Assembly (NCBI GenBank): GCA_028278625.1
Contig: JANQDY010000199.1
Coordinates: forward strand, 1-46,216
Direction: 5' to 3'
Length of the DNA stretch: 46,216 nucleotides
Source of the DNA: Thermodesulfobacteriota bacterium
Lineage (GTDB): Bacteria; Desulfobacterota; DSM-4660; Desulfatiglandales; Desulfatiglandaceae
The notes under the pieces were generated by a model that worked only from the letters and a program-made list of their open reading frames with translations, had not been told where the DNA came from and searched no databases. Below are positions 15,592 through 23,870 of this stretch, in pieces; positions within the stretch are counted from its first letter, which is position 1, and the number at the start of each line of letters is the position of its first letter. Made by a program: the position numbers and the translations under genes.

Positions 15592-17019
15592 ATGAAAAGA
15601 AAAGTGTTAACGTATCTATCAGTCTTTATGTGCCTTGCATTCGGTATTCTTCTTTCCACCAATGCCGGCGCCTGGGATCTCAAGGAGGCGGCAAAGCCCT
15701 ATGCCGGCGCAACGGTTCGCGTTACGGCCATGTCGGGATATCAGTACAACGCTAATGCGGTCAAACTGGGGGAGCAGTTTGAAAAAATCACGGGGATCAA
15801 AGTGATCATCGATATGGTCACCTATGGGGAAGTCATCGAAAAACACATGATGGAGCTTTCATCGGGATTGGCGGCCCATGACCTCTATGACTGCGACAGC
15901 ATTTATCTGCCGCAGTATGTCCCCTATTGCGTGCCCATTGACGGATACATGAAAGACGCCAAACTGATGGACCCGGGCATGAACATGGGTGATTTTTACC
16001 CGCAGTTGGTGGAAGGCTTGAGCTACGCCGACAAGCTTTACACGTTTCCTCAGATGAACACATTCGCCAGCCTTTTCTATCGAAAAGACCTGCTTCAAAA
16101 GGCGGGCATCAAGGCCCCGGCTCCGGACGAAGCCTGGACCCTGGATCAGTATTACGATGCCGCCAAGAAACTCACCCAAAAGGATGCCGGCGGCAAGACC
16201 GTAGTTTATGGCGCCACCTTGAGCGGTGCCAGGACCGGCATCGGCGATGAAGTCTACACCCTTTTTTGGGGTTCGGGCGGAGCCATATTCGATGATACCA
16301 TGAAACCCACCTTTGGAGAAGGGGGAAAAGATCATGCCATAATGGTCAAGGTCCTTGGCCTCATACAGAAATTCTATACGGAAGGTCTCGTGCCACCGGG
16401 CTCAACCGATTACGAAATCGGAGAAGCTTCGGGCGTTTTTGAACAGGGGTTGGTGGCCCTTTCATGGAACTGGAATCTTTGCGCCTCCTGGATGGACGCA
16501 GAGAAAGCACCGCAACATGGAAAGATCGGCGTTTCCCTCATTCCCAGGGATGATCCCAAGGCCAAAAGATGGCATCGTCAGGGGACCAAGGGGTATCTGA
16601 TTTCCAAAGCCTCAAAGAACAAGGAAGCCGCCTACCTTTTCATTCAATGGCTTTCATCTCCCGAAATACAGCTGAAGCAGATGGAAATGAATGATTCCAC
16701 CCCGCCCAGGATTTCCGTTCTTGAGAATTCACCATTTGTGGACAAATTCACCCACCTTCCACAATTGCGCTATGTCTCCAAAATCAAAGGCGACCGGCCG
16801 GTCCCCTATATTCCGGAATGGTCCCAGTGTGAAGACATCATGGCCGTTCCCTTTCAGCAGTGCATGATCGGAAAGATCAGCCCGGAAGACGCGGCCAACG
16901 AGGCTGCGGAAGGCCTTGAAAGGTTGCTGAAGGCGAAGGGTTACTACCGGAAAGGCAAGAAATTCAGAGCCGCCGACGGCAAATACCCGGTTTGGCTGAC
17001 CGGGAATTACCCTAACTAG
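15592..17019 (+). CDS. ABC sugar/polyol solute-binding protein
   Basis: This 475-residue periplasmic protein has a Sec signal peptide ending STNAGA|WD near residue 26. It has the cluster-1 binding-protein pattern: TVRVTAMSGYQYNANAVKLG at the start of the mature domain, VKLGEQFEKITGIKVIIDMV, and late VALSWNWNLCASWM and KGYLISKASKNKEAAYLFIQ. No lipobox cysteine is seen. It delivers substrate to the permeases encoded next. The preceding polyol dehydrogenase suggests a sugar alcohol or monosaccharide. GGAGGAAGCA gives a strong ribosome site. Confidence 0.9.
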   Translation: MKRKVLTYLSVFMCLAFGILLSTNAGAWDLKEAAKPYAGATVRVTAMSGYQYNANAVKLGEQFEKITGIKVIIDMVTYGEVIEKHMMELSSGLAAHDLYDCDSIYLPQYVPYCVPIDGYMKDAKLMDPGMNMGDFYPQLVEGLSYADKLYTFPQMNTFASLFYRKDLLQKAGIKAPAPDEAWTLDQYYDAAKKLTQKDAGGKTVVYGATLSGARTGIGDEVYTLFWGSGGAIFDDTMKPTFGEGGKDHAIMVKVLGLIQKFYTEGLVPPGSTDYEIGEASGVFEQGLVALSWNWNLCASWMDAEKAPQHGKIGVSLIPRDDPKAKRWHRQGTKGYLISKASKNKEAAYLFIQWLSSPEIQLKQMEMNDSTPPRISVLENSPFVDKFTHLPQLRYVSKIKGDRPVPYIPEWSQCEDIMAVPFQQCMIGKISPEDAANEAAEGLERLLKAKGYYRKGKKFRAADGKYPVWLTGNYPN

Positions 17020-17048
17020 GCATTGGTTCTGTTGAACGAGACATGAAA

Positions 17049-17076
17049 AGGATGGGGAAGATCCCTTCTCCATCCT
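17049..17076 (+). terminator. Stem-loop after the ABC binding-protein gene
   Basis: AGGATGGGGAAG (17049-17060) pairs with CTTCTCCATCCT (17065-17076) over 12 pairs with one G-U, around the loop ATCC. GCCTTTTCCC follows, so it could act as a leaky terminator as well as a 3' stability stem. It lies 29 bases after the binding-protein stop and 33 before the permease. Confidence 0.65.
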
Positions 17077-17109
17077 GCCTTTTCCCTTTGACCCATTTAG
17101 GAGTTTCCC

Positions 17110-18015
17110 ATGGAAAGTATCAACTCCAGCCCTCGAAAACCGATGAAGGACGGCGCCTTCATCACCACGCTGATGGCTCCCACCATGATCGTGCTCTTTG
17201 CCATTACGTTGTACCCCCTTTTCTACAATATCTATCTTGCCTTTCACTCGGTCTTTCTGTCTGATCCGGACGCACCCCGGACATTCATATGGTTTGAAAA
17301 CTTCGTTTCCGTATTCACCAACAAGAAGGTTCTTTCTTCTCTCCTTCGATCACTCATCTATACCGCCGTGGTCGTGACCTTGGAGTTCTTCCTGGCACTG
17401 GCCATTGCTGTTTTTTTAAACAGGGAGTTTTTCGGAAAACGCTTTCTGATCCCCTTTCTGATTGTGCCATTGATGGTCACACCGGTGGTATCCGGTCTGA
17501 TCTGGAAATATATGTTTAATGGAGAGTTCGGTATCATCGGCTGGGTTCTCATGAGCTTGGGTTTTAAGACCTTCAGCCTTCTCTCACACCCTTTTTGGGC
17601 TTTCGTGGGCGTGGTGATTCAGGACATCTGGCATTGGACGCCCTTTCTGACCCTTTTGTTTTATACCGGTTTGATTTCTCTGCCCAAAGAGCCTTTTGAG
17701 GCCGCTTCCATTGACGGTGCGAGCAGCTGGCAGGTCTTCAAGGATATCACCGTTCCCATGCTGAGGAAGATTTTTTTGATCGGTATCCTGCTTCGCACCA
17801 TGGATGCCTTCAAGATTTTTGATGAGATTTACATGATGACCCAGGGAGGCCCCGGAAATGCCACGGAAATGGTCAACTACTACGTGTATCGAAATACCTT
17901 CCGGTATTTCAACATGGGCGAAGGGGCTGCCCTGGCGCTAGTGGTTCTGATTATCATTATCGTTATCAGCAACATCTTCATCAAAGTAATGAAAGACAAA
18001 AACGAAGCAAATTGA
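17110..18015 (+). CDS. ABC sugar/polyol permease, MalF type
   Basis: This 301-residue inner-membrane protein has six predicted hydrophobic segments. The ATPase-docking EAA loop reads EAASIDG at residues 197-203. The N-terminal MAPTMIVLFAITLYPLFYNI is typical of the MalF/UgpA-type CUT1 permease. It forms the channel with the next gene. TAGGAG precedes the start. It ends 16 bases before the second permease. Confidence 0.92.
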   Translation: MESINSSPRKPMKDGAFITTLMAPTMIVLFAITLYPLFYNIYLAFHSVFLSDPDAPRTFIWFENFVSVFTNKKVLSSLLRSLIYTAVVVTLEFFLALAIAVFLNREFFGKRFLIPFLIVPLMVTPVVSGLIWKYMFNGEFGIIGWVLMSLGFKTFSLLSHPFWAFVGVVIQDIWHWTPFLTLLFYTGLISLPKEPFEAASIDGASSWQVFKDITVPMLRKIFLIGILLRTMDAFKIFDEIYMMTQGGPGNATEMVNYYVYRNTFRYFNMGEGAALALVVLIIIIVISNIFIKVMKDKNEAN

Positions 18016-18031
18016 AACGAAGGACACTGTC

Positions 18032-18877
18032 ATGAAAAATGATATTGTAGGCCAGAACAACTCTCTGTTTCGACGCGTGATGTTTTATGTAACCGCTCTT
18101 GGTCTGTTTCTATTTGCCGTTTTCCCCATCGCGTGGATGGTGGCAACGGCATTTAAACACAAAAACGACGTTTTTGCGGTACCACCCAAATTCGTTTTTA
18201 CACCCACGCTGGAGAATTTTCACTATATTTTCACGGAAGCCCCTATTCTGCACTATTTGGGCAACACAGTGGTCGTCTCCGTTATCACAACCATCTTTTC
18301 AGTGGTCATCGGCATTTTCGCCGCATACGCACTCGCACGGTACCGTTTTCGCGGAAGGGAGGACCTCGCTTTCTATATCCTCTCCATTCGCATGTTTCCC
18401 CCCATTGCCGCGGCCATCCCCATATTCGTTATCATGAAGAATTTGGGGCTGTTGGATACGCGGACCTCTCTGATTATTGCATACACCACCTTCAATCTGC
18501 CTTTCGTGGTATGGATGCTCAGGGATTTCATTGCCTCCCTTCCCCATGAGTTGGAAGAAGCGGCCATGGTCGATGGAAAATCCCGAATGGGAGCCTTTTT
18601 CGGCGTCACCTTCCCTCTGCTGCTCCCCAGCCTTGCCGCCGTATCCATCCTCTGCCTGATCTTTTCCTGGAACGAGTTTCTTTTTGCCCTGGTGCTGTCC
18701 CAAAGAAATGCAAAAACCCTGGCGTTGGGGTTGACGGAGTTCATGACGTGGCGGGAAATCGGATGGGAAAACATATTTGCAACGGCCACCATTCTGGTGG
18801 GTCCGGTAGTGGTGTTCAGTTTCATGGTTCAAAGATATCTGGTGCGCGGCCTTACCATGGGTGCGGTGCGTCAGTAA
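18032..18877 (+). CDS. ABC sugar/polyol permease, MalG type
   Basis: This 281-residue protein has six predicted membrane segments and the EAA loop EAAMVDG at 176-182. The C-terminus GLTMGAVRQ is the usual ending of MalG-type CUT1 permeases. It pairs with the MalF-type protein encoded just upstream. A GAAGGACA ribosome site precedes its ATG. Confidence 0.92.
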   Translation: MKNDIVGQNNSLFRRVMFYVTALGLFLFAVFPIAWMVATAFKHKNDVFAVPPKFVFTPTLENFHYIFTEAPILHYLGNTVVVSVITTIFSVVIGIFAAYALARYRFRGREDLAFYILSIRMFPPIAAAIPIFVIMKNLGLLDTRTSLIIAYTTFNLPFVVWMLRDFIASLPHELEEAAMVDGKSRMGAFFGVTFPLLLPSLAAVSILCLIFSWNEFLFALVLSQRNAKTLALGLTEFMTWREIGWENIFATATILVGPVVVFSFMVQRYLVRGLTMGAVRQ

Positions 18878-18942
18878 TAATCGCAGATTAGCGCCTTAAC
18901 CGTCCACAAGTATTTTTTCGGACATTATCGGAGGTTTTTGAT

Positions 18943-20043
18943 GTGGCAAAGGTAACTGTCAAGAGAGTTGAAAAGTATTACGGCAAGGTCCATGCGGTAA
19001 AGGGGATCGATATCGACATTAGAGACAGGGAGTTCCTCTGTCTGCTGGGTCCCTCGGGGTGTGGAAAATCGACCACTCTTCGCATGATCGCAGGACTTGA
19101 AAGTATTTCAAAAGGTGAAATCCATATCGGAGACGTCTTGGTAAATGATCTGGCACCAAAAGATCGGGACGTGGCCATGGTCTTTGAAAACTATGCCCTT
19201 TACCCCCATAAGAACGTTTTTGAAAACATCGCATACCCCTTGCGCATTCGAAAAACGCCTGCCCATGAAATTGAAGAGCGTGTTCAGAAGGCCGCCAGGA
19301 TACTAGAAATCACCGAACTCCTCGATCGCGGGATTGCACAGCTGAGCGGGGGCCAGAAACAGCGGGTGGCCATTGGCCGTGCCATTGTGCGGGAACCGAA
19401 AGCGTTTCTGTTGGATGAACCCATTTCCCATCTGGATGCCAAACTGAGGACCCACATGCGAGGTGAATTGAAACATCTTCAGCGGGTGTTGAATACCACC
19501 ATGATTTACGTAACCCACGACCAGTTGGAAGCCATTTCCATGGCGGATCGCATCGTGATCATGAATTTCGGCGAAATCCAGCAGATCGGCACCCCGGATG
19601 AAATATTCAATGAACCGGCCAATATATTCGTGGCCGGTTTCGTGGGAGATCCGCCCATGAACTTCATTGAGGGAAACCTGAAGCGGGAAAAAGATGCGGT
19701 CATCTTTGCCAACAACGGTTTTCGTGTACCTCTAACGGGTGCCCAGTCCAAAAAGCTTGTGGAAAAGAAATTCGATCTTTCAAAAAGGATGGTGCTCGGC
19801 ATCAGGCCCGAGGACATGGCCATTTCAAAAGAAAAACACAAAGATGCCCACGCCATGGGAGAAGTGTACGTGACCTCTCCCATGGGCAAAGACAAGATCA
19901 TTGAAATGGAGATTAACAAACACCATATCAAGGTCATTACCCCCGTGGATTATGAGATCGAAATGGGGGAAACCGCCTGGATCCGTATGAACACCCGCAG
20001 AATGCACGGTTTTGACATTGAATCGACGGAAGCGATTTTCTAA
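18943..20043 (+). CDS. ABC importer ATPase, MalK/UgpC type
   Basis: This 366-residue ATPase has Walker A GPSGCGKSTTLRM, signature LSGGQKQRV, Walker B AFLLDEP and the H-loop YVTHD, followed by an OB-fold regulatory domain from about residue 240. The Q-loop glutamine is replaced by Glu82 in MVFENYALYPH, as in the two other CUT1 ATPases in the window. The start is GTG at 18943: GGAGG lies 8 bases upstream, and the ATG two bases earlier is in another frame that stops at once. It energises the two permeases encoded before it. Confidence 0.93.
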   Translation: MAKVTVKRVEKYYGKVHAVKGIDIDIRDREFLCLLGPSGCGKSTTLRMIAGLESISKGEIHIGDVLVNDLAPKDRDVAMVFENYALYPHKNVFENIAYPLRIRKTPAHEIEERVQKAARILEITELLDRGIAQLSGGQKQRVAIGRAIVREPKAFLLDEPISHLDAKLRTHMRGELKHLQRVLNTTMIYVTHDQLEAISMADRIVIMNFGEIQQIGTPDEIFNEPANIFVAGFVGDPPMNFIEGNLKREKDAVIFANNGFRVPLTGAQSKKLVEKKFDLSKRMVLGIRPEDMAISKEKHKDAHAMGEVYVTSPMGKDKIIEMEINKHHIKVITPVDYEIEMGETAWIRMNTRRMHGFDIESTEAIF

Positions 20044-20086
20044 CCCAGCACTTGCATTCTAAAAACGCTGTTTTGTTGCTTTTTCC

Positions 20087-20142
20087 TTGACAACCGGTGA
20101 CTCGGCTTATTAGGATTAAAAATCAGTATAGAGGTATAGGTT
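20087..20142 (+). promoter_or_regulatory. Predicted promoter and operator before the SDR operon
   Basis: TTGACA (20087-20092) is followed after 18 bases by TAGGAT (20111-20116). Just downstream, TATAGAGGTATAGGTT (20127-20142) matches 15 of 16 bases of the site over the hydroxyacid dehydrogenase promoter. The position just after the -10 would suit repression. Readthrough from the ABC operon is also possible because no clear terminator separates them. Confidence 0.5.
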
Positions 20143-20202
20143 TTTTGTTTCATTGCATGACACACCCTGCCTGGTAGGCCTGCAGGCGGTTGCGAGGAAA
20201 CC

Positions 20203-21015
20203 ATGAATTATCATCTTGAGAAAAAGACGGCCGTCATCACCGGTGCAGGAGGGGCCATCTGCGGCCATATCGCAAAAGCCCTGGCAAAAGAAGGCGTCAA
20301 GGTTGCCATCTGGGACATTTCCGGGGATGCCGCCGAAAAAATGCGCAAGGAGATTCTCTCCCTGGGCGGAGAGGCGATTGCCGTTCAGTGTGACGCCTGT
20401 GACAAGGAGAATGTTTCCGCAGCCCTCGAAGAAACCCTTTCAGCCTTTTCTACCATCGATATACTGATCAACGGGGCCGGGGGAAGTCGAAAAGAAACCA
20501 CAACCTCCGATGATTTGACCTTCTTCGACATTTCGCCGGGCCACATGGAGCAGGTTTTCGCACTCAATTATGCGAGTGCGGTGATCCCCTCCCAGGCGGC
20601 GGGACGCGTTTTCGCGGAAAAGAAATCAGGCGTCATTTTAAACATCTCTTCCATTGCCGGTATTTTGCCGCTCACCCGGGCATTAAGCTATTCCGACGGA
20701 AAGGCAGCGGTCAACAGTTTTACAAGATGGCTGGCCGTCCATATGGCCCAGGAGTATTCACCGGATATCCGCGTCAATGCCATCGCACCCGGATTCATGC
20801 TGACCAACCAGAACAGGTTTCTTCTGGTTGACGAACAAACCGGTGAAATGACACCCAGGGGAAAACAAATTCTAAAAAACGTACCCATGGCGCGTTACGG
20901 AGAGCCGGAGGAAATTGTAGGTGCCGCGCTCTGGTTGCTCTCTGAAACGGCGAGTTTCGTAACCGGCGCGGTGATCCCTGTTGACGGAGGTTACAGTGCG
21001 TTTTCAGGCGTATAG
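20203..21015 (+). CDS. Short-chain dehydrogenase/reductase (sugar-acid oxidoreductase type)
   Basis: This 270-residue SDR has the cofactor motif TGAGGAICGHIA near residues 14-25, NGAG (INGAGGSRKE), the catalytic serine in ISSIAG and the Y-x-x-x-K pair in LSYSDGKAA. The C-terminus is the classical GAVIPVDGGY. The long insert around DLTFFDISPGHMEQVFALNY resembles the SDR family that includes mannonate/fructuronate oxidoreductases and other sugar-acid enzymes. It would oxidise or reduce a hydroxyl on a sugar or sugar acid with NAD(P). It is first of five tightly spaced genes leading to xylulokinase. GAGGAAACC precedes the start. Substrate uncertain. Confidence 0.88.
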   Translation: MNYHLEKKTAVITGAGGAICGHIAKALAKEGVKVAIWDISGDAAEKMRKEILSLGGEAIAVQCDACDKENVSAALEETLSAFSTIDILINGAGGSRKETTTSDDLTFFDISPGHMEQVFALNYASAVIPSQAAGRVFAEKKSGVILNISSIAGILPLTRALSYSDGKAAVNSFTRWLAVHMAQEYSPDIRVNAIAPGFMLTNQNRFLLVDEQTGEMTPRGKQILKNVPMARYGEPEEIVGAALWLLSETASFVTGAVIPVDGGYSAFSGV

Positions 21016-21063
21016 CGCAAGGAGATTTTTACGCCTATCAATCTATTGTTGCGGAGGAAAAAA

Positions 21064-21945
21064 ATGAAAAAAGAGATCAAAGGTGTGTTTGCACCCATCA
21101 CCACACCTTTTGTAAATGAGGCGCTTTCCGTTGAACAGCTCAAGGAAAACATACGGAAGTACGGCAAAACGCCCCTTGCGGGATTTTACGTTCTGGGAAG
21201 TAACGGGGAGGCAAAAAGCCTCACGGAAGATGAAAAGCTAACGGTTCTGGAAACCGTGATGGCTGAAAAAGCAGACCATCAGTTGGTCATGGCGGGTGCC
21301 GGATACGAATCCACCCGACAGAGTATCGCTTTTTCAAAGACGGTCGAATCCATGGGAGCCGATTTCGTGACACTTCTGACACCCTCCTATTTCAAGAAAC
21401 GGATGACCGATGAAGCCATCGTCAAATACTTCGAGGATGTGGCCGACGCCGTTTCCGTTCCGGTCATTGCCTATAACGCACCGGGATTCACCGGGCTTAC
21501 CATCTCTCCCGGCGTTATCGGCCGCATCTCGCGCCATGAGAACATTGTGGGCATGAAAGATTCCAGCCCGGGCAACATCGGCAAATATCTGGCTGCCAGA
21601 GCGGACAACTTTTCCGTCCTGGCCGGGAGCGCCAGCATTCTTCTGACCGGTATGGTGCTGGGTGCGGCAGGCGGGGTGGTCTCTTTGGGCAACGCCTTTC
21701 CGGACAAAGCCTGCGAACTCTACGACCTGTATCAGCAAGGTGACATGGAGGGCGCCCTTAAGACCCATTACCTACTTTTTCGGCTGAATCAGGCGGTGTC
21801 CGGCAGTTTCGGCGTGGCCGGCGTTAAATACGCCATGGATGTGGCCGGTTACCACGGTGGAGATCCGAGACTCCCCCTGTTGCCCATTACCGATGAAGGA
21901 AAAAAGAGTATTGAATCCGCAATTGAAACTGCGGGGGTTTCATAA
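21064..21945 (+). CDS. DapA/NAL-family aldolase or dehydratase
   Basis: This 293-residue protein belongs to the dihydrodipicolinate synthase/N-acetylneuraminate lyase family. The Schiff-base lysine is Lys165 in IVGMKDSSPG and the conserved tyrosine is Tyr137 in VIAYNAPGF. GVFAPITTPF and YVLGSNGEAKSLT are the family start motifs. I start at 21064, directly after GCGGAGGAAAAAA. Members cleave or dehydrate 2-keto-3-deoxy sugar acids, which suits the neighbouring SDR and aldehyde dehydrogenase: keto-deoxy acid to pyruvate plus an aldehyde, then aldehyde oxidation. True lysine biosynthesis is unlikely in this setting. The exact substrate is not visible. Confidence 0.88.
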   Translation: MKKEIKGVFAPITTPFVNEALSVEQLKENIRKYGKTPLAGFYVLGSNGEAKSLTEDEKLTVLETVMAEKADHQLVMAGAGYESTRQSIAFSKTVESMGADFVTLLTPSYFKKRMTDEAIVKYFEDVADAVSVPVIAYNAPGFTGLTISPGVIGRISRHENIVGMKDSSPGNIGKYLAARADNFSVLAGSASILLTGMVLGAAGGVVSLGNAFPDKACELYDLYQQGDMEGALKTHYLLFRLNQAVSGSFGVAGVKYAMDVAGYHGGDPRLPLLPITDEGKKSIESAIETAGVS

Positions 21946-21962
21946 TATAAGGAGGTCAAACA

Positions 21963-22349
21963 ATGAAGTACCTGGTCAATATCGAAGATAAAGCGCCGGA
22001 CGAGGACAAGCGTTCCTTACGGTATGTTGTGAAGAATCGCGAGGATGAAACCCTCAGGGATACCTATTTTCTGGTGGACCCGGAGGATTCCCCCTCCAGG
22101 AATCTCAAAATGGGGCACACCATCATCTACCCCACCGGCAAGACCACCGGTCATGCCCACGACGATATGGAAGAGGTCTATTATGTTCTCGCAGGAAAAG
22201 GGACCATGGTTGTGGGAAATGATGAATTCCCCATTCAGCAGGGCGACGCCTTTTACGTCCCATTTGGCGAATATCACGTGACCTATAACACCGGTAATCA
22301 GCCCCTGGCAATTCTGTGGGTCACCGGTCGCGTGGAAAAGGGCGCATAA
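21963..22349 (+). CDS. Single-domain cupin protein
   Basis: This 128-residue protein carries cupin motif 1 (TGHAHDDMEEVYYVLAGKG, with His, His and Glu as likely metal ligands) and motif 2 (GDAFYVPFGEYHVTYNTG, with a His). Small cupins of this kind act as sugar isomerases, epimerases or dioxygenase-like enzymes, or as ligand-binding proteins. It lies between the DapA-family enzyme and the aldehyde dehydrogenase with 17- and 10-base gaps, so it belongs to the same pathway. AAGGAGGTCAAACA gives one of the strongest ribosome sites in the window. The specific function is unknown. Confidence 0.9.
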   Translation: MKYLVNIEDKAPDEDKRSLRYVVKNREDETLRDTYFLVDPEDSPSRNLKMGHTIIYPTGKTTGHAHDDMEEVYYVLAGKGTMVVGNDEFPIQQGDAFYVPFGEYHVTYNTGNQPLAILWVTGRVEKGA

Positions 22350-22359
22350 GGAGCGGGCA

Positions 22360-23811
22360 ATGGAATCTTATAAAATGCTCATTGACGGCAAGTGGTGCGA
22401 TTCCGAAAACGGCGATACGTTTGAGGTGATCAACCCGGCGACCGAAGAAGCCATTGCTGCGGTTCCAAGGGCTACGGAGAATCAGGTTCTGCGGGCGCTT
22501 CAGGCCGCGGAAAGGGCCTTCCCCTCCTGGTCGGCACTCTCACCGGAGCAGCGGGGAAAGTTTCTTTGGAAAGCCAGCCACATCCTTTTGTCCCGAAAGG
22601 AGATGATCGGCGGCCTCATGACCCGGGAGCAGGGAAAACCCATGAAAGAGGCGGTGGGCGAAATTGAAAAGGCCGTGGAAATGCTGCAGTATTTTGCCGA
22701 AGAAGGCAAAAGGGCCTATGGAAACATCATCGCCAACACGGATCCCATGGATCAAAGCCTCGTGGTCAAACAGCCGGTGGGTGTGGTGGCGGCCCTTTCC
22801 GCATGGAACTACCCGGTGGAACTGACAGGCTGGAAGGCGGCCGCATCATTGGCCGCGGGCTGCACCATCGTGGCCAAACCACCGACGCTAACGCCCTTGT
22901 CTCCTCTGGAATTCTGGCGGTGCCTGGTGGATGCCGGCGTTCCCGACGGTGTCATTAACGCGGTGACGGGTTCGGGAGGGGAAGTGGGACGACAACTGGT
23001 GGCCAGCCCCATGGCCAAAAAAGTCGCCTTTACCGGATCCCTTGAAGTGGGTCTCAAAATCCAGGATCAATGCAAGGATTCCATCAAAAAGATCTCCCTG
23101 GAGCTGGGGGGGCATTGCCCTCTCATTATCAGCAACAATTGTAATCTTGAAAAAGCGGTTCAGGGAGCCGTTCGCAGGTCCTTCAGGAACATGGGGCAGA
23201 TCTGTATCGCCATCAACCGGATCTATGTTCACAAAGGTATCCACGACGCCTTTCTGGACGCCTTCAAAAGAGAAACGGAGAAACTCACCATGGGGGACGG
23301 CTTTAAGAATCCCGATCTTGACCTGGGTGCCATGGCGAGCCTCGAAGGGCTTCAAAAGAGCATGCGGCACGTGGAAGATGCCGTCCAAAAAGGGGCCGAG
23401 GTGGTTACCGGCGGAAGACGACCGGAAGGTCCGAAATACGAAAAAGGGTACTTCTTTGAACCGACCATTTTGTCCGGGTGCGACCATCAGATGCTCGTTA
23501 TGACCGAGGAGACCTTTGGCCCGGTGGTGGGCGTCATGCCCTTTGGCACCCTGGACGAAGCCATCCGTCTGGCCAATGACACACCCTATGGTCTTGCTGC
23601 CTACGCATTTACCAACGATCTGCACGAAATGGGCAAACTCTCCCGGGAACTGGACGCCGGCAGCGTGGCCATGAACAACGTGGACGCGGGCATCATGAAT
23701 GCACCTTACGGCGGTTGGAAACAGAGCGGTGTCGGATACGAACATGGCCACGAAGGCCTGGAGGAGTATCTGAACCTCAAACACATCAGGATCAGGTATC
23801 AGGAACCCTGA
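22360..23811 (+). CDS. NAD(P)-dependent aldehyde dehydrogenase
   Basis: This 483-residue enzyme has the full ALDH fold. The catalytic cysteine is Cys282 in NMGQICIAINR and the general base Glu248 in LELGGHCP. SAWNYPVEL and TEETFGPVVGV are further family motifs. It oxidises an aldehyde to the acid. In an operon with a DapA-family aldolase, the likely substrate is the aldehyde released with pyruvate, such as a glycolaldehyde or lactaldehyde type, or a semialdehyde. This assignment is inference. AAGGAGCGGGCA precedes the start, and xylB follows after 59 bases. Confidence 0.92.
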   Translation: MESYKMLIDGKWCDSENGDTFEVINPATEEAIAAVPRATENQVLRALQAAERAFPSWSALSPEQRGKFLWKASHILLSRKEMIGGLMTREQGKPMKEAVGEIEKAVEMLQYFAEEGKRAYGNIIANTDPMDQSLVVKQPVGVVAALSAWNYPVELTGWKAAASLAAGCTIVAKPPTLTPLSPLEFWRCLVDAGVPDGVINAVTGSGGEVGRQLVASPMAKKVAFTGSLEVGLKIQDQCKDSIKKISLELGGHCPLIISNNCNLEKAVQGAVRRSFRNMGQICIAINRIYVHKGIHDAFLDAFKRETEKLTMGDGFKNPDLDLGAMASLEGLQKSMRHVEDAVQKGAEVVTGGRRPEGPKYEKGYFFEPTILSGCDHQMLVMTEETFGPVVGVMPFGTLDEAIRLANDTPYGLAAYAFTNDLHEMGKLSRELDAGSVAMNNVDAGIMNAPYGGWKQSGVGYEHGHEGLEEYLNLKHIRIRYQEP

Positions 23812-23870
23812 TGATTTTAGATGATTTTAATTGACCGATAAAGCGGCACCATAACGGGGGGAGATAGACA

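Noticed and set aside
20061..20086. Possible terminator AAAAC-GCT-GTTTT followed by T-rich sequence after the first ABC ATPase gene
   Set aside because: A 5-bp AT-rich stem with an interrupted T-run is too weak to call.
22888..23784. A 298-codon open frame antisense to the aldehyde dehydrogenase gene
   Set aside because: The sense strand encodes an intact ALDH with catalytic residues; the antisense translation shows no domain.
23811..23830. Tandem repeat of ATGATTTTA(G/A) just after the aldehyde dehydrogenase stop
   Set aside because: Two 10-base copies only; it looks like replication slippage with no evident role.
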